Source: Melioribacteraceae bacterium
Lineage (GTDB): Bacteria > Bacteroidota > Ignavibacteria > Ignavibacteriales > Melioribacteraceae
Direction: 5' to 3'
DNA: 64,000 nucleotides
Assembly: GCA_023230485.1 (NCBI GenBank)
Contig: JALNXG010000008.1
Coordinates: 5,215-69,214, forward strand
The notes beneath the pieces were generated by a model. The model saw nothing but the letters and a program-made list of their open reading frames with translations, was not told where the DNA came from and made no database searches. Made by a program: the position numbers and the translations under genes. Numbering within the stretch: position 1 is the first letter of the stretch; every line of letters begins with the position of its first letter. Positions 10,154 to 18,018 of the stretch are shown piece after piece.

Positions 10154-10189
10154 AAAAAAAGCGGTTCATTTTATTGAACCGCTTTTTTT
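10154..10189. terminator. Bidirectional intrinsic terminator between ompA-like gene and rubrerythrin
   Basis: An 8-bp GC-rich stem, GCGGTTCA/TGAACCGC, with a 6-nt loop is extended by A7 on one side and T7 on the other. It can serve the plus-strand OmpA-family gene and the minus-strand rubrerythrin gene, which converge here. Confidence 0.9.
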
Positions 10190-10259
10190 ATTATAAAACC
10201 AAAACTTATTCAGTCCAACTATCATTTCAAAGTTCTTATCGAACAATTCATTTGTGAAA

Positions 10260-10757
10260 TTATATCTGCACATATTTGCTTGGTAATGCTCCGCACACTG
10301 GGCAGTTTTCAGTCGGTTCACCAAACTCTATATGACCACAAACCGGACATAAGTAAATATTAGCTACATCTAAATCTTTCCCCTGTTCTGCTGCTTCCAA
10401 AGCTTTTTTATATAATTCAGCATGAACTTTTTCCGCATCTAAAGCATACTTAAACATTCTTTGTGATTTGTGATTATCTTCTACAGCTTGTTCGTACATC
10501 GGTGGATACATCTCTGAATATTCATAAGTTTCGCCATCTATTGCTGATTTAAGATTATCGACAGTAGAACCGATACCTTCGAGTGAGCCAAGATGTCCTT
10601 CGGCGTGGATTCTTTCAGCTTCAGCGGCTGTTTCAAATAACTTAGCGATATTAGGAAATCCTTCTCTTGCCGCTTTTTTAGCAAATGCTTTATATTTTTG
10701 ATTTGCCTGACTTTCACCTGCAAATGCTTCTTTCAAATTGTCTTTCGTTGTTGCCAT
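10260..10757 (-). CDS. rbr: Rubrerythrin
   Basis: 165 residues. The N-terminal ferritin-like four-helix bundle carries the di-iron ligand motifs (AGESQANQKY at 14-23, EAERIHAEGH at 46-55, and DAEKVHAE further on). The C-terminal rubredoxin-like knuckle has two Cys-x-x-Cys pairs (CPVCG...CPVCG, residues about 137-156). Rubrerythrins reduce hydrogen peroxide in anaerobes and microaerophiles, which suits an oxygen-sensitive lifestyle. It is monocistronic and converges on the OmpA-family gene. Confidence 0.95.
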   Translation of the reverse strand: MATTKDNLKEAFAGESQANQKYKAFAKKAAREGFPNIAKLFETAAEAERIHAEGHLGSLEGIGSTVDNLKSAIDGETYEYSEMYPPMYEQAVEDNHKSQRMFKYALDAEKVHAELYKKALEAAEQGKDLDVANIYLCPVCGHIEFGEPTENCPVCGALPSKYVQI

Positions 10758-10865
10758 TTCATATCTCCATAGAGGTTTAGATTAAATAAATGTAAATAAT
10801 ATCTCATTATCTAAATATAATTAAAACTCTCCATTTGAAGAAGCGATTTACAGTGCCCTAATAAA

Positions 10866-13800
10866 TTACCATTTCATTTTAAATGGCAAATAATTTCCCT
10901 CTTTAGTTAATAATTTGGTAATCGATTTTGCTTGGAAATCGAGTATTTGTGCCGGAGAAATATCTAAAGAATGCCACTTTATTTTTGTATGCCACCTTTT
11001 AGAAAAAGTTGTCGCTAGTATTTTTTTACAATAGCTTTTTAATAATCCAGTATTATTTACCTTTGGAATAAAACCTCTACCTATTAGACTAATTACTATT
11101 CTATCAGCAAAAGGAGCTCTAAATTCTTCAATAACATCAAATACCATACTGCCGCCATCTCTTTGAGAACCATGTATAAAACCAAAATAAGGGTCCAACC
11201 CGGATTTTACTATAGAACGCCATACTTCGCCATACAAAATTCCATAGACATAATTAAAGCATTGGTTGATTATATCTTTAGCTGAACGAGTAAATCTACC
11301 GGTAAAATCATACTTAGGTGGTACTAGTTTTTTTATATTTTGCCAATAAATAGATGCAGCATGCCCTTCATAACCCATTACTTTCATTCGTATATCTTCA
11401 TTTGAAGTATTTGCATCTAAAATTTTTTTTGCTAATTCCTCAATAGTACCAATATCTTTATTAACTTCTATTAATGAACTTTCTTTTCTTTTTTTATATT
11501 TATAAAAATATTTTAATAGTGAAGCCTGATTTTTAACTTTTGCATTTAACATCTGCATTCCACATTTTAGCATATCATCATCATCTCTTCTTGTAACTTG
11601 CAGTTTTCTTAAATAGGCTTTAGTGGAGACAATGGTATTTACAACAGCTAAAGGACTTCCAATTGAAGATGCAAATACAATGGGAATATTGTATTCAGCT
11701 AATTTTAATTGAAGATTTACAGAAATATTCATTCCCCTTCCCTCTAAATAAACCAATCCTAATTCTTTTATTTTATGCCGATATATCTCCTTCTTTTTTC
11801 TCTTTACTATTAGATCATCATCTTCATTCATTAAATAACTTCCATGAGTAAGAATAAATAATCTCCTGTCAACTTCAAAGACAGAATCTTTTGTAGAAGT
11901 ATTGCTATCATTTGATACATCATCATCAAGAATAATAGACTTTTTCTCATCATTTATAGTTTCTATTAAATCAAGCGGTACGTTTGCCATGGTATTATCC
12001 GTGGGATAACTATGTCCTGTACTATTTGCTCTAGTCACCAACTCTTTTTCATCAATTTCATTAATTTCAATATCCATTAATAAGCTAAATCTTTCTCTGC
12101 AAATCCATATAGGATCATCAGAAATGTTTATCGGCAAAACAATTTTTGAATAATTATCGATTTGACCATCGAGAACTTCCAATTGATTGAGTATTAACGA
12201 TTCATTATTTATGAAAAAATAATTTTTAAAACCTCGTATTGTGTAATTTATTTTTGTAACTAATAAAATTAGTTTATGAAGAGCATTATTATTTTTAGCC
12301 ATTTCATCAATGTATTTTTTTATAACGTTATTAACCATATTGACCTTTTTTTCACGTATTAATAAATCATTACCCCATATTTTAAAGCCAAGATATTCAA
12401 ACCCCTCATAAATATTTACGATTTTAGTTTTCTCTTTTTTTAATTTCATCTGGAGGACATCACCTAAAAAATTTTCTAATACATTCAGTGCATTTTCGCA
12501 GTCCTTTTTTGTTTTAGTTTGAATTACAATATCATCTGCATATCTTACAAAACATATTTCTAAGTATTCCAAATGTTTATCTAATAAATCAAGATAAATA
12601 TTTGAAAGAAGCGGAGATAAAGATTCACCAAGAGGTATTCCTAAAATTGATGGTATTAGCTCTTTAAATTCTAGCACTTCTATTTCTATCCAATGAAAAA
12701 TAAGTTTTATAATATCTTCATCATAAATCGTTTTTTCTAGAATATCTTTTAAGATTCCATGTTCTATGGTATTAAAACAGTCTTTAATATCGGCTACTAT
12801 TGCCCATTCGAATCCCATTTTGATTCTACTTCTAATCAGAGAAATAGCTTGATGAGGATTTTTTCTTGGTCTAAATGCAAAACTATAATTACTAAATTGA
12901 GGTTCAAAATAAGGCTCTAATAAAATTAAACAGCATGATAGAAGAACTCTATCTCGAATACATGCAACACCAATGTCTCTCTCGCCTCCATCGGGTTTTT
13001 CTATAAATACTTTCTTTAATGGTCTGCATTTATATGTTTTATTTATCAATTCATTTTGGAGCTTTAATAATTCTAATTCTAGTGTATTTTTAAAATCTTT
13101 AATCGTAACTCTATCTATACCCTGTGAATTTTTATTTGCCAACTTAACTCTATCCCAACCTAATCTTAGAAAATCAATGTCGCATAATTTTTCATATAAG
13201 TTCATGTAATTTTTCTTTTCTACTTTTAGAGAATCAAGTTCCGAAGATATTTGTCGAACAGAAGTTATATGTTTTTTTAAATTGCTCATAGCATTAAGAT
13301 ATCGACCTAAATGAATATCTTCTATATTTGTACTTGCTTTTTGTGATACCGTAATACCTTTACCGATTCTGTTTGATTTAATCCAAATTTTTCCCTCTTC
13401 AAGATTTTTTATCCTTTGAATTTCATCATCGTTTAACCAATTGCATGATTGTAATTGATTCCCGAAGTCGATTCTTCCTACAATCCAAATTGTATCTGAT
13501 TTATTAATCCAGTCTAAATAATTTTGACTCAATATCTGAGAATTTTTTAATCTAAGAATGTTAATATGTTTTATATTTTTTGAACTCTGTAAAGACCATT
13601 CAGGAAAATTTAATGGCAGATAATTTGGTGTACAAATATGGACTATGGTAAATTCTATTTTTGAATCAGGATTGATAACAAAGTAGTTTTTCATTTCATT
13701 CTCTACAATTATATCCATTAATTTGCATATAATAATATTTTCTTTTATTTCGTTATTCGTATCGGAATTTTCAAACCAGATTACAGTTTTTGGAGAAAAT

Positions 13801-14348
13801 AATTTTACTAATCTAAAATAATTTACACCCTCAAAAAATGAATATACTGACGGAAATTTCAGACACCAAAGGATTGAATTCTGAAAATTATTTAAGTCTC
13901 GCATATTAATTTTAGAATCTTTACATAGATTCTTTATATTTGGTTGAGCTAATATCCTTAATAACGCCACAATACTTAAATCGTGGTATTTCGATAGTTT
14001 TACTGATAAATCTGCAAACCATTCAATTATTTTATCAGAAATATTTACATTTGCGACACTTGTAAAAACATTAAAAATTCTTTTTAATATTTCTTTTGAA
14101 TGTGAATTGAAACAGAGTTCGTAAAATCTCTGTGTATGAACTCTATCTGCTAAATCAAACCAATGAATTTTTCTATCTAGTAAATTCATTTTATTGTATT
14201 TTGTTAGAAAAATTGATCCTTTTCCATTATAATCGTTTATAATAATTACACCCGGAAAATTATTATGTAAAAATATTTTTCGATAAACTACCTCAATTGC
14301 ATTGTATTGAGATGATATGACCGTCGTTATATTTGATGAATTATTCAT
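10866..14348 (-). CDS. cas1: Reverse transcriptase-Cas1 fusion with a large unassigned N-terminal domain
   Basis: 1160 residues. Residues 1 to about 365 form a domain I cannot assign firmly: strand (GVIIIND, 33-39), a non-canonical glycine-rich turn (NGKGS, 41-45), HWFDLADR (62-69), a helical block, TVIWFEN (188-194), TIWIVGR (286-292) and LEEGKIWIK (316-324). The layout recalls HerA/VirD4 ATPases without usable Walker motifs, which is inference only. Residues about 385-740 are a group-II-intron-like reverse transcriptase: QGIDRVT, FAFRPRKNPHQA, ADIKDCF (Asp520), GIPLGESLSPLLSNIYLD, YADD (603-606), EYLGFKI and a thumb with RGFKNYF. After an acidic linker, Cas1 spans about 825-1160 with GYEGHAASIYW (Glu994), FGFIHG (His1059) and FDVIEEFR (Asp1071). 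All RT and Cas1 catalytic residues are intact. Its ATG overlaps the stop of the upstream 115-residue gene. A weak hairpin overlaps the stop codon. No cas2, cas6, effector or array is present. Confidence 0.93.
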   Translation of the reverse strand: MNNSSNITTVISSQYNAIEVVYRKIFLHNNFPGVIIINDYNGKGSIFLTKYNKMNLLDRKIHWFDLADRVHTQRFYELCFNSHSKEILKRIFNVFTSVANVNISDKIIEWFADLSVKLSKYHDLSIVALLRILAQPNIKNLCKDSKINMRDLNNFQNSILWCLKFPSVYSFFEGVNYFRLVKLFSPKTVIWFENSDTNNEIKENIIICKLMDIIVENEMKNYFVINPDSKIEFTIVHICTPNYLPLNFPEWSLQSSKNIKHINILRLKNSQILSQNYLDWINKSDTIWIVGRIDFGNQLQSCNWLNDDEIQRIKNLEEGKIWIKSNRIGKGITVSQKASTNIEDIHLGRYLNAMSNLKKHITSVRQISSELDSLKVEKKNYMNLYEKLCDIDFLRLGWDRVKLANKNSQGIDRVTIKDFKNTLELELLKLQNELINKTYKCRPLKKVFIEKPDGGERDIGVACIRDRVLLSCCLILLEPYFEPQFSNYSFAFRPRKNPHQAISLIRSRIKMGFEWAIVADIKDCFNTIEHGILKDILEKTIYDEDIIKLIFHWIEIEVLEFKELIPSILGIPLGESLSPLLSNIYLDLLDKHLEYLEICFVRYADDIVIQTKTKKDCENALNVLENFLGDVLQMKLKKEKTKIVNIYEGFEYLGFKIWGNDLLIREKKVNMVNNVIKKYIDEMAKNNNALHKLILLVTKINYTIRGFKNYFFINNESLILNQLEVLDGQIDNYSKIVLPINISDDPIWICRERFSLLMDIEINEIDEKELVTRANSTGHSYPTDNTMANVPLDLIETINDEKKSIILDDDVSNDSNTSTKDSVFEVDRRLFILTHGSYLMNEDDDLIVKRKKKEIYRHKIKELGLVYLEGRGMNISVNLQLKLAEYNIPIVFASSIGSPLAVVNTIVSTKAYLRKLQVTRRDDDDMLKCGMQMLNAKVKNQASLLKYFYKYKKRKESSLIEVNKDIGTIEELAKKILDANTSNEDIRMKVMGYEGHAASIYWQNIKKLVPPKYDFTGRFTRSAKDIINQCFNYVYGILYGEVWRSIVKSGLDPYFGFIHGSQRDGGSMVFDVIEEFRAPFADRIVISLIGRGFIPKVNNTGLLKSYCKKILATTFSKRWHTKIKWHSLDISPAQILDFQAKSITKLLTKEGNYLPFKMKW

Positions 14349-14692
14349 TTCTCTTTCCCCTTTTTTCTTTTATCAAAAATTTCTAAAGCAGCAAACTGAC
14401 TTTCTTGTTTTGCTAAATAATCTTTCAATGGTATAAAAAGTTCGTTATTAGAAAAGAGTGAATTATAGGTTTCTGCAATCATTTCACAAATAATTTTTCT
14501 TCGACGTATTGTAAAAAATTTTCCAAATCGTATTCTCTTAATTGATTGCACTTTCCCATATTCATCACTAAGTTTTTTAAGCTCATTATATCTTTCAAGT
14601 AATGTTTTTGATAATTCAATTGCAATTTTTGGATCAAGGACATACGCAGTCTTTTTATCAAGATTAATACCGGTTAAATAGCACTTATACAT
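14345..14692 (-). CDS. Unrecognised 115-residue protein co-translated with RT-Cas1
   Basis: Starts at ATG 14692 with GGAG a few bases upstream, and its stop overlaps the RT-Cas1 start (ATGA), so the two are translationally coupled. A short beta-type start (CYLTGINLDKKTAYVLD, residues 4-20) is followed by a long predicted helix (about 22-48), a very basic patch (KRIRFGKFFTIRRRK, about 52-66), a second helix and a charged Lys-rich tail. It is not Cas2: there is no beta-alpha-beta-beta-alpha-beta start with the conserved Asp. Size and helical character superficially resemble the Avd accessory protein of diversity-generating retroelements, without recognisable identity. A nucleic-acid-binding partner of the fusion protein is the simplest inference. 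Confidence 0.8.
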   Translation of the reverse strand: MYKCYLTGINLDKKTAYVLDPKIAIELSKTLLERYNELKKLSDEYGKVQSIKRIRFGKFFTIRRRKIICEMIAETYNSLFSNNELFIPLKDYLAKQESQFAALEIFDKRKKGKEK

Positions 14693-14736
14693 TTTAGCTC
14701 CATGATTGCCTATACTAAAATGAGATAAAATAAATC

Positions 14737-14765
14737 TTGATTCAATCAGTAAAAATTAGTAAACT
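14737..14765 (+). promoter_or_regulatory. Candidate promoter in the divergent region between the RT-Cas1 operon and the 285-residue gene
   Basis: TTGATT (14737-14742) and TAAACT (14760-14765) are 17 nt apart, ahead of the plus-strand gene. The -35 part overlaps an 11-bp palindrome TGATTCAATCA (14738-14748) that could be an operator. The whole intergenic space is only 105 bp and must also hold the promoter for the RT-Cas1 operon on the minus strand, so shared control is plausible. The matches are weak. Confidence 0.3.
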
Positions 14766-14797
14766 ACAATTGGATTTTATTATTGGAGTTAAAAAAA

Positions 14798-15655
14798 ATG
14801 GAATTTTTGTCTTTAGACGAAATTGCTTTTTTAGAAAATGAAATTCATTCAGAACAAAGGGCGTTATTTAATAATCGTGCGATTATCACTAAAACAAAAT
14901 CAAATCAATGGTTATTTTTTAATGATTGTATAGAACTGCTTTTTAATCCTAATTACATATCAAAGTATTTTAGTGAACCAGCTACTAAACTTGCGCAATT
15001 AAAATTCGAAATTGAAAATAAACTAAAGAATTTTTACCTTAAACCCGGTCGTAAAATTGAATATGTTTTTAAATTAGTTCATAAGAAAGAATTAAAAAAT
15101 ATAATTTTCGATGAAATAGAATCATACCCATCTGTAAAAGGTTACTCTGCATTAATTAGAAAAGTATCAAATACAAATTCGGTAGCAAATGAGTTGACTG
15201 AACGTGATATTAAAGATTACATTGAGAGAATTATAGCAGAAGCTATTGATATTGAATTTGAAGCTTACCAAACAATTCCTCAAATAATTTCCGATGATTT
15301 ATTAAATTACTGGTATTGTCCAAATGGTCCGGCAAAAAAAGAAATACTACATATAATTAACCGTCATATAGAAAGGGGTTGGGTCATTAATAATTTCATG
15401 AATCCTTCTACTAAGCGAATTCTTGATATTAAGGTTAAAGATATAAAGAATAAAGAATTATATGTATCAACAATAGAGTATTGGTATTTAAGATGGTGGG
15501 ATACAAAAAAGAATGCTTATACGTATCCATATAGAGAAACGACAAGGCAAAGATACATTTTAAGAAAAGTTGAAGGTATTTGGAAAATTTATGAGATAAT
15601 AATGCCGGCACCGAGAACTTCAGTCCCTCATAGACGCAAATACTCTTTAACTTAA
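14798..15655 (+). CDS. Unrecognised protein divergent from RT-Cas1
   Basis: 285 residues from ATG 14798, which has GGAG nine bases upstream; a TTG 15 nt earlier lies on the ribosome binding site and is unlikely. No signal peptide or membrane segment. The N-terminal two thirds look helical and charged. The last 80 residues look beta-rich (LDIKVKDIKNKELYVSTIE, then YWYLRWWDTKK, then RQRYILRKVEGIWKIYEI), similar in shape to NTF2-like/IMS-type domains, but I cannot name a family. Divergent placement from the RT-Cas1 operon suggests a regulator or accessory component of that system. Function unknown. Confidence 0.75.
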   Translation: MEFLSLDEIAFLENEIHSEQRALFNNRAIITKTKSNQWLFFNDCIELLFNPNYISKYFSEPATKLAQLKFEIENKLKNFYLKPGRKIEYVFKLVHKKELKNIIFDEIESYPSVKGYSALIRKVSNTNSVANELTERDIKDYIERIIAEAIDIEFEAYQTIPQIISDDLLNYWYCPNGPAKKEILHIINRHIERGWVINNFMNPSTKRILDIKVKDIKNKELYVSTIEYWYLRWWDTKKNAYTYPYRETTRQRYILRKVEGIWKIYEIIMPAPRTSVPHRRKYSLT

Positions 15656-16044
15656 TTTTTTTTCGGACTTATTTCTCATAATATGCATTATAGGAAATAG
15701 CTTATTTATAAAGAGTTACAGATTTTGTCATTTTATACATATCCCCTAACCTATTTAATTCCAACAACTTATAAAGATTTATTTATTTTTCGAAAATCGA
15801 TTTTCGAAACTTTTTTCCTAATCCCTTGAGCAGGTTTTATAACTGATTGTAAAAAAACATCTTAAAAACCTTTATTTTTATGAATTCGATACTCATTTCG
15901 CAAACGCCTCCCCTTTTACCTTTTCCTGCTCTTATTCGATAATTAAAAATATGAGATTTTAGGCGGTTTTCACTACAACTCCTTATTTTACTTCGCAAAC
16001 ACTATAAATATTTTTCTTACAAATCATTTTAGGAGAATGATGAT
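15656..16044. other. 389-bp non-coding region between the RT-Cas1-associated gene and the recombinase
   Basis: No credible open reading frame lies here on either strand. It is very AT-rich and holds a 22-bp perfect palindrome (15788-15809), a 9-bp direct repeat TTCGCAAAC at 15897-15905 and 15992-16000, pyrimidine-rich runs around 15906-15935, and TATAAA at 16003-16008 that may be a -10 box for the recombinase. I looked for regularly spaced repeats and found none, so it is not a CRISPR array. It could contain an RNA gene, a recombination site or simply regulatory DNA. Confidence 0.5.
15788..15809. repeat. 22-bp perfect palindrome
   Basis: The half-site TTTCGAAAATC is followed directly by its reverse complement, with no spacer. 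It lies 133 nt past the stop of the 285-residue gene and is followed by a T6 run, so a transcript hairpin with no loop bases is less likely than a dimeric protein-binding site. It may be an operator or recombinase site. Confidence 0.6.
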
Positions 16045-17017
16045 ATGAAAAATTTATTTTATTATTCTGTCAGTAATTGTTCAGATTCACAAAATGTCTC
16101 AATACGATATAATTATATGAGAACTTGTGAGAATGTTGATTTAGATACTGCAATAAAGAATTACTTAAACTATCTGAATACCTATGCCGCTAAAAATACT
16201 TATTATTGCTATTCAAGAGATTTAAGAAATCTCTTGAATAATGTTGGGAACATAAAAATGAGAATTTTTTCTATAATGCTCGTGTCCAATCTAATAAACG
16301 AATTACATGTCGCTAATGATAATTCTAAAAATAGGAGAGACTCGACTATTAACAGGATTAAGAGCGTTTATCGTTCTTTTTTTTTGTTATAAACAAAATT
16401 ATATAGAAAAAGATTTCTCAAATGAGATTAAAGCAAGGAGGGCTTTAAGTAAAGCTACTTTGCCAATTACAAGGGATGAAATTTTTGCTTTATTGAAGTG
16501 CATTTCTTTATCGGAAGATAAATACCGCCTTAGAGATAAGACTTTATTTTCAATTTATGCTTATACTGGATTAAGAAAAATGGAAGTTATTTCATTAAAA
16601 ATTTCTAACTATGATAAAATCTCTAAAATCTTTCAATTAATTTCAGCTAAAGGAATATTGAAAAGAATGCAAACTATACCAGATGTTCTAATCAATATTT
16701 TGAATCAATATATTGATGCGATATCTTTTACTTCTGAATCACTATTCCTCTTCCCCGGATCAGACAAAACTTCTCATATTTCGGCAAGACAAGTGTCCAA
16801 TATATTTAACAAATGGAAAAAAATTGCTCGAATAAGAAACAATTTGACCATTCATTCATTCCGAGCTGGTTTTGCAACCGAGCTTTATAAATATTCCAAT
16901 GATCCTTTACTTGTTTCAACTGCTTTGGGACATTCATCTTTTAATACCACGATAAGATATATCAGCGAAGATTTAATAAAATTAAACTCAGCTATTAATA
17001 AGGTATTCAATTCTTAA
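16045..17017 (+). CDS. Tyrosine recombinase (XerC/D-type integrase) with a frameshift at a T9 tract
   Basis: The product is split between two frames: residues 1-115 from ATG 16045 (AGGAG nine bases upstream), ending at TAA 16390, and the rest in the next frame to 17017. The break is a run of nine T at 16377-16385. With eight T the frame joins as SFFCYKQ and gives a continuous 323-residue protein. The N-terminal half is the SAM-like core-binding domain; the catalytic half shows TGLRKMEV (Arg), SAKGILKR (Lys), HSFRAG (His/Arg), LGHSS (His) and RYIS (Tyr nucleophile), all intact. Causes could be a real mutation, phase variation, slippage or a homopolymer sequencing error. Its position next to tRNA genes and the RT-Cas1 operon suggests a role in mobility. 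Confidence 0.85.
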
Positions 17018-17049
17018 TCTGATTAAAAATGATAAGTAATTTAAAACAA

Positions 17050-17080
17050 AAAACCCGAAATCGGAAAGAGATCGGGTTTT
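17050..17080. terminator. Intrinsic terminator between recombinase and tRNA-Val
   Basis: A 9-bp stem AAAACCCGA/TCGGGTTTT (17050-17058 with 17072-17080) encloses a 13-nt loop. It can stop the plus-strand recombinase transcript and the minus-strand tRNA transcript. Confidence 0.75.
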
Positions 17081-17083
17081 ACT

Positions 17084-17161
17084 TGGTGGGAGTTAATGGA
17101 TTCGAACCAATGACCCCCTGCTTGTAAGGCAGGTGCTCTGAACCAGCTGAGCTAAACTCCC
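17084..17161 (-). tRNA. tRNA-Val(TAC)
   Basis: The minus strand folds as a cloverleaf. Acceptor GGGAGTT pairs with AACTCCC; the anticodon arm has loop CTTACAA with anticodon TAC; the T-arm contains GGTTCGAATCC; CCA is encoded at the 3' end (17084-17086). It lies 66 nt beyond the recombinase stop. Confidence 0.95.
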
Positions 17162-17219
17162 AAATATTTAGACCGTTAATATAAACAATTTTTTAAAAAT
17201 TCAAAATATTTTTTTTCAG

Positions 17220-17292
17220 AGCGGGTGACGGGACTCGAACCCGCGACAACCGGCTTGGGAAGCCGATACTCTACCAACTGAGTTACACCCGC
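17220..17292 (-). tRNA. tRNA-Gly(CCC)
   Basis: The minus-strand cloverleaf has acceptor GCGGGTG/CACCCGC, anticodon stem TCGGC/GCCGG around loop TTCCCAA (anticodon CCC) and T-loop GGTTCGAGTCC. CCA is not encoded. It lies 58 bp upstream of tRNA-Val on the same strand, probably in one transcript. Confidence 0.95.
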
Positions 17293-17355
17293 ATTACTAT
17301 ACACAAATGTATATATAGATTTAGAACAATTCAATATTTTTTTTATTATTGTGTA

Positions 17356-18018
17356 ATGAATTTAGAACAGAAAAAAATCACACAGCTCATTTTTAATTCT
17401 TTAGTAATCCTTTTTACTATCGCATTCTGGGATATAAAATTTTTCTTCCCCATTAAAGTAATATCAATCCTTTTTCATGAACTTTCTCATGGTTTCGCTG
17501 CAATTCTATCCGGCGGTGTTGTCAATTCTATCTCTATACAAGAGAGTCTCGATGGAGTTACTCAAATTTCTGGTGGCAATGATCTTTTTATAGCTTTCTC
17601 CGGTTATTCCGGTTCCCTTCTATTCGGTATGATTATTTTTTATTCTTCAATAAAATTAAAAACGAAAAATTTTATTTTGATTGCAATAGGAGTATTACTT
17701 TTTATTGCTACCATTAATTTAATTGAGGGATTTATTGGGATTTTTACAGGTATCAGCTACTCAATTATGTTTATTATTCTCGGTATGCTTGAATATGGTT
17801 TTATTAAATTTGTTGTAAGGTATCTGGGATTAGTGATTTTGACTTATTCTACTGCCGATATTATTATCGATCTTCTTACATCGAATAATCAGGTAAATGA
17901 TGCAATAATTCTAAGTGTCATTTCTAGTGTTTCACCGATTGTCTGGGGATTATTATTTTTTATATTATCGATAGCAGCTATTATTGTTATGCTAAGATTT
18001 GATTTCAAATCGAATTAA
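17356..18018 (+). CDS. M50B-like membrane protein with HExxH motif
   Basis: 220 residues with about six hydrophobic segments. HELSHG at residues 41-46 lies at the edge of the second segment and fits the zinc-binding HExxH of intramembrane M50-type metallopeptidases (M50B-like family). Members are poorly characterised, and no second ligand motif (such as NPDG of site-2 proteases) is clear. Its stop overlaps the convergent MFS gene by 4 nt. No clear ribosome binding site precedes the ATG. Confidence 0.75.
   Translation: MNLEQKKITQLIFNSLVILFTIAFWDIKFFFPIKVISILFHELSHGFAAILSGGVVNSISIQESLDGVTQISGGNDLFIAFSGYSGSLLFGMIIFYSSIKLKTKNFILIAIGVLLFIATINLIEGFIGIFTGISYSIMFIILGMLEYGFIKFVVRYLGLVILTYSTADIIIDLLTSNNQVNDAIILSVISSVSPIVWGLLFFILSIAAIIVMLRFDFKSN

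Noticed and set aside
10866..14348. Cas6-RT-Cas1 or primase-RT-Cas1 architecture
   Set aside because: The first 370 residues have neither the glycine-rich C-terminal loop of Cas6 nor the hhhDhD metal motif of archaeo-eukaryotic primases.
10866..14348. Group II intron maturase or diversity-generating retroelement
   Set aside because: The RT core resembles group II enzymes, but Cas1 follows directly, with no HNH endonuclease, no intron RNA ends, and no template/variable repeat pair seen near any gene.
14345..14692. Cas2 partner for Cas1
   Set aside because: The position and coupling suggest it, but the protein is helical and basic with no ferredoxin-like strand pattern or N-terminal Asp typical of Cas2.
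15656..16044. CRISPR array beside the RT-Cas1 operon
   Set aside because: I read the region for evenly spaced direct repeats of 20-40 nt and found only one 9-bp repeat pair and one palindrome. Nothing with the periodicity of an array is visible here or elsewhere near the operon.
17084..17161. tRNA-Val as attachment site of an integrated element carrying RT-Cas1
   Set aside because: The recombinase lies beside the tRNA, but I could not find a second copy of the tRNA 3' end near the other boundary (10.2-10.9 kb), so no att repeat supports integration there.
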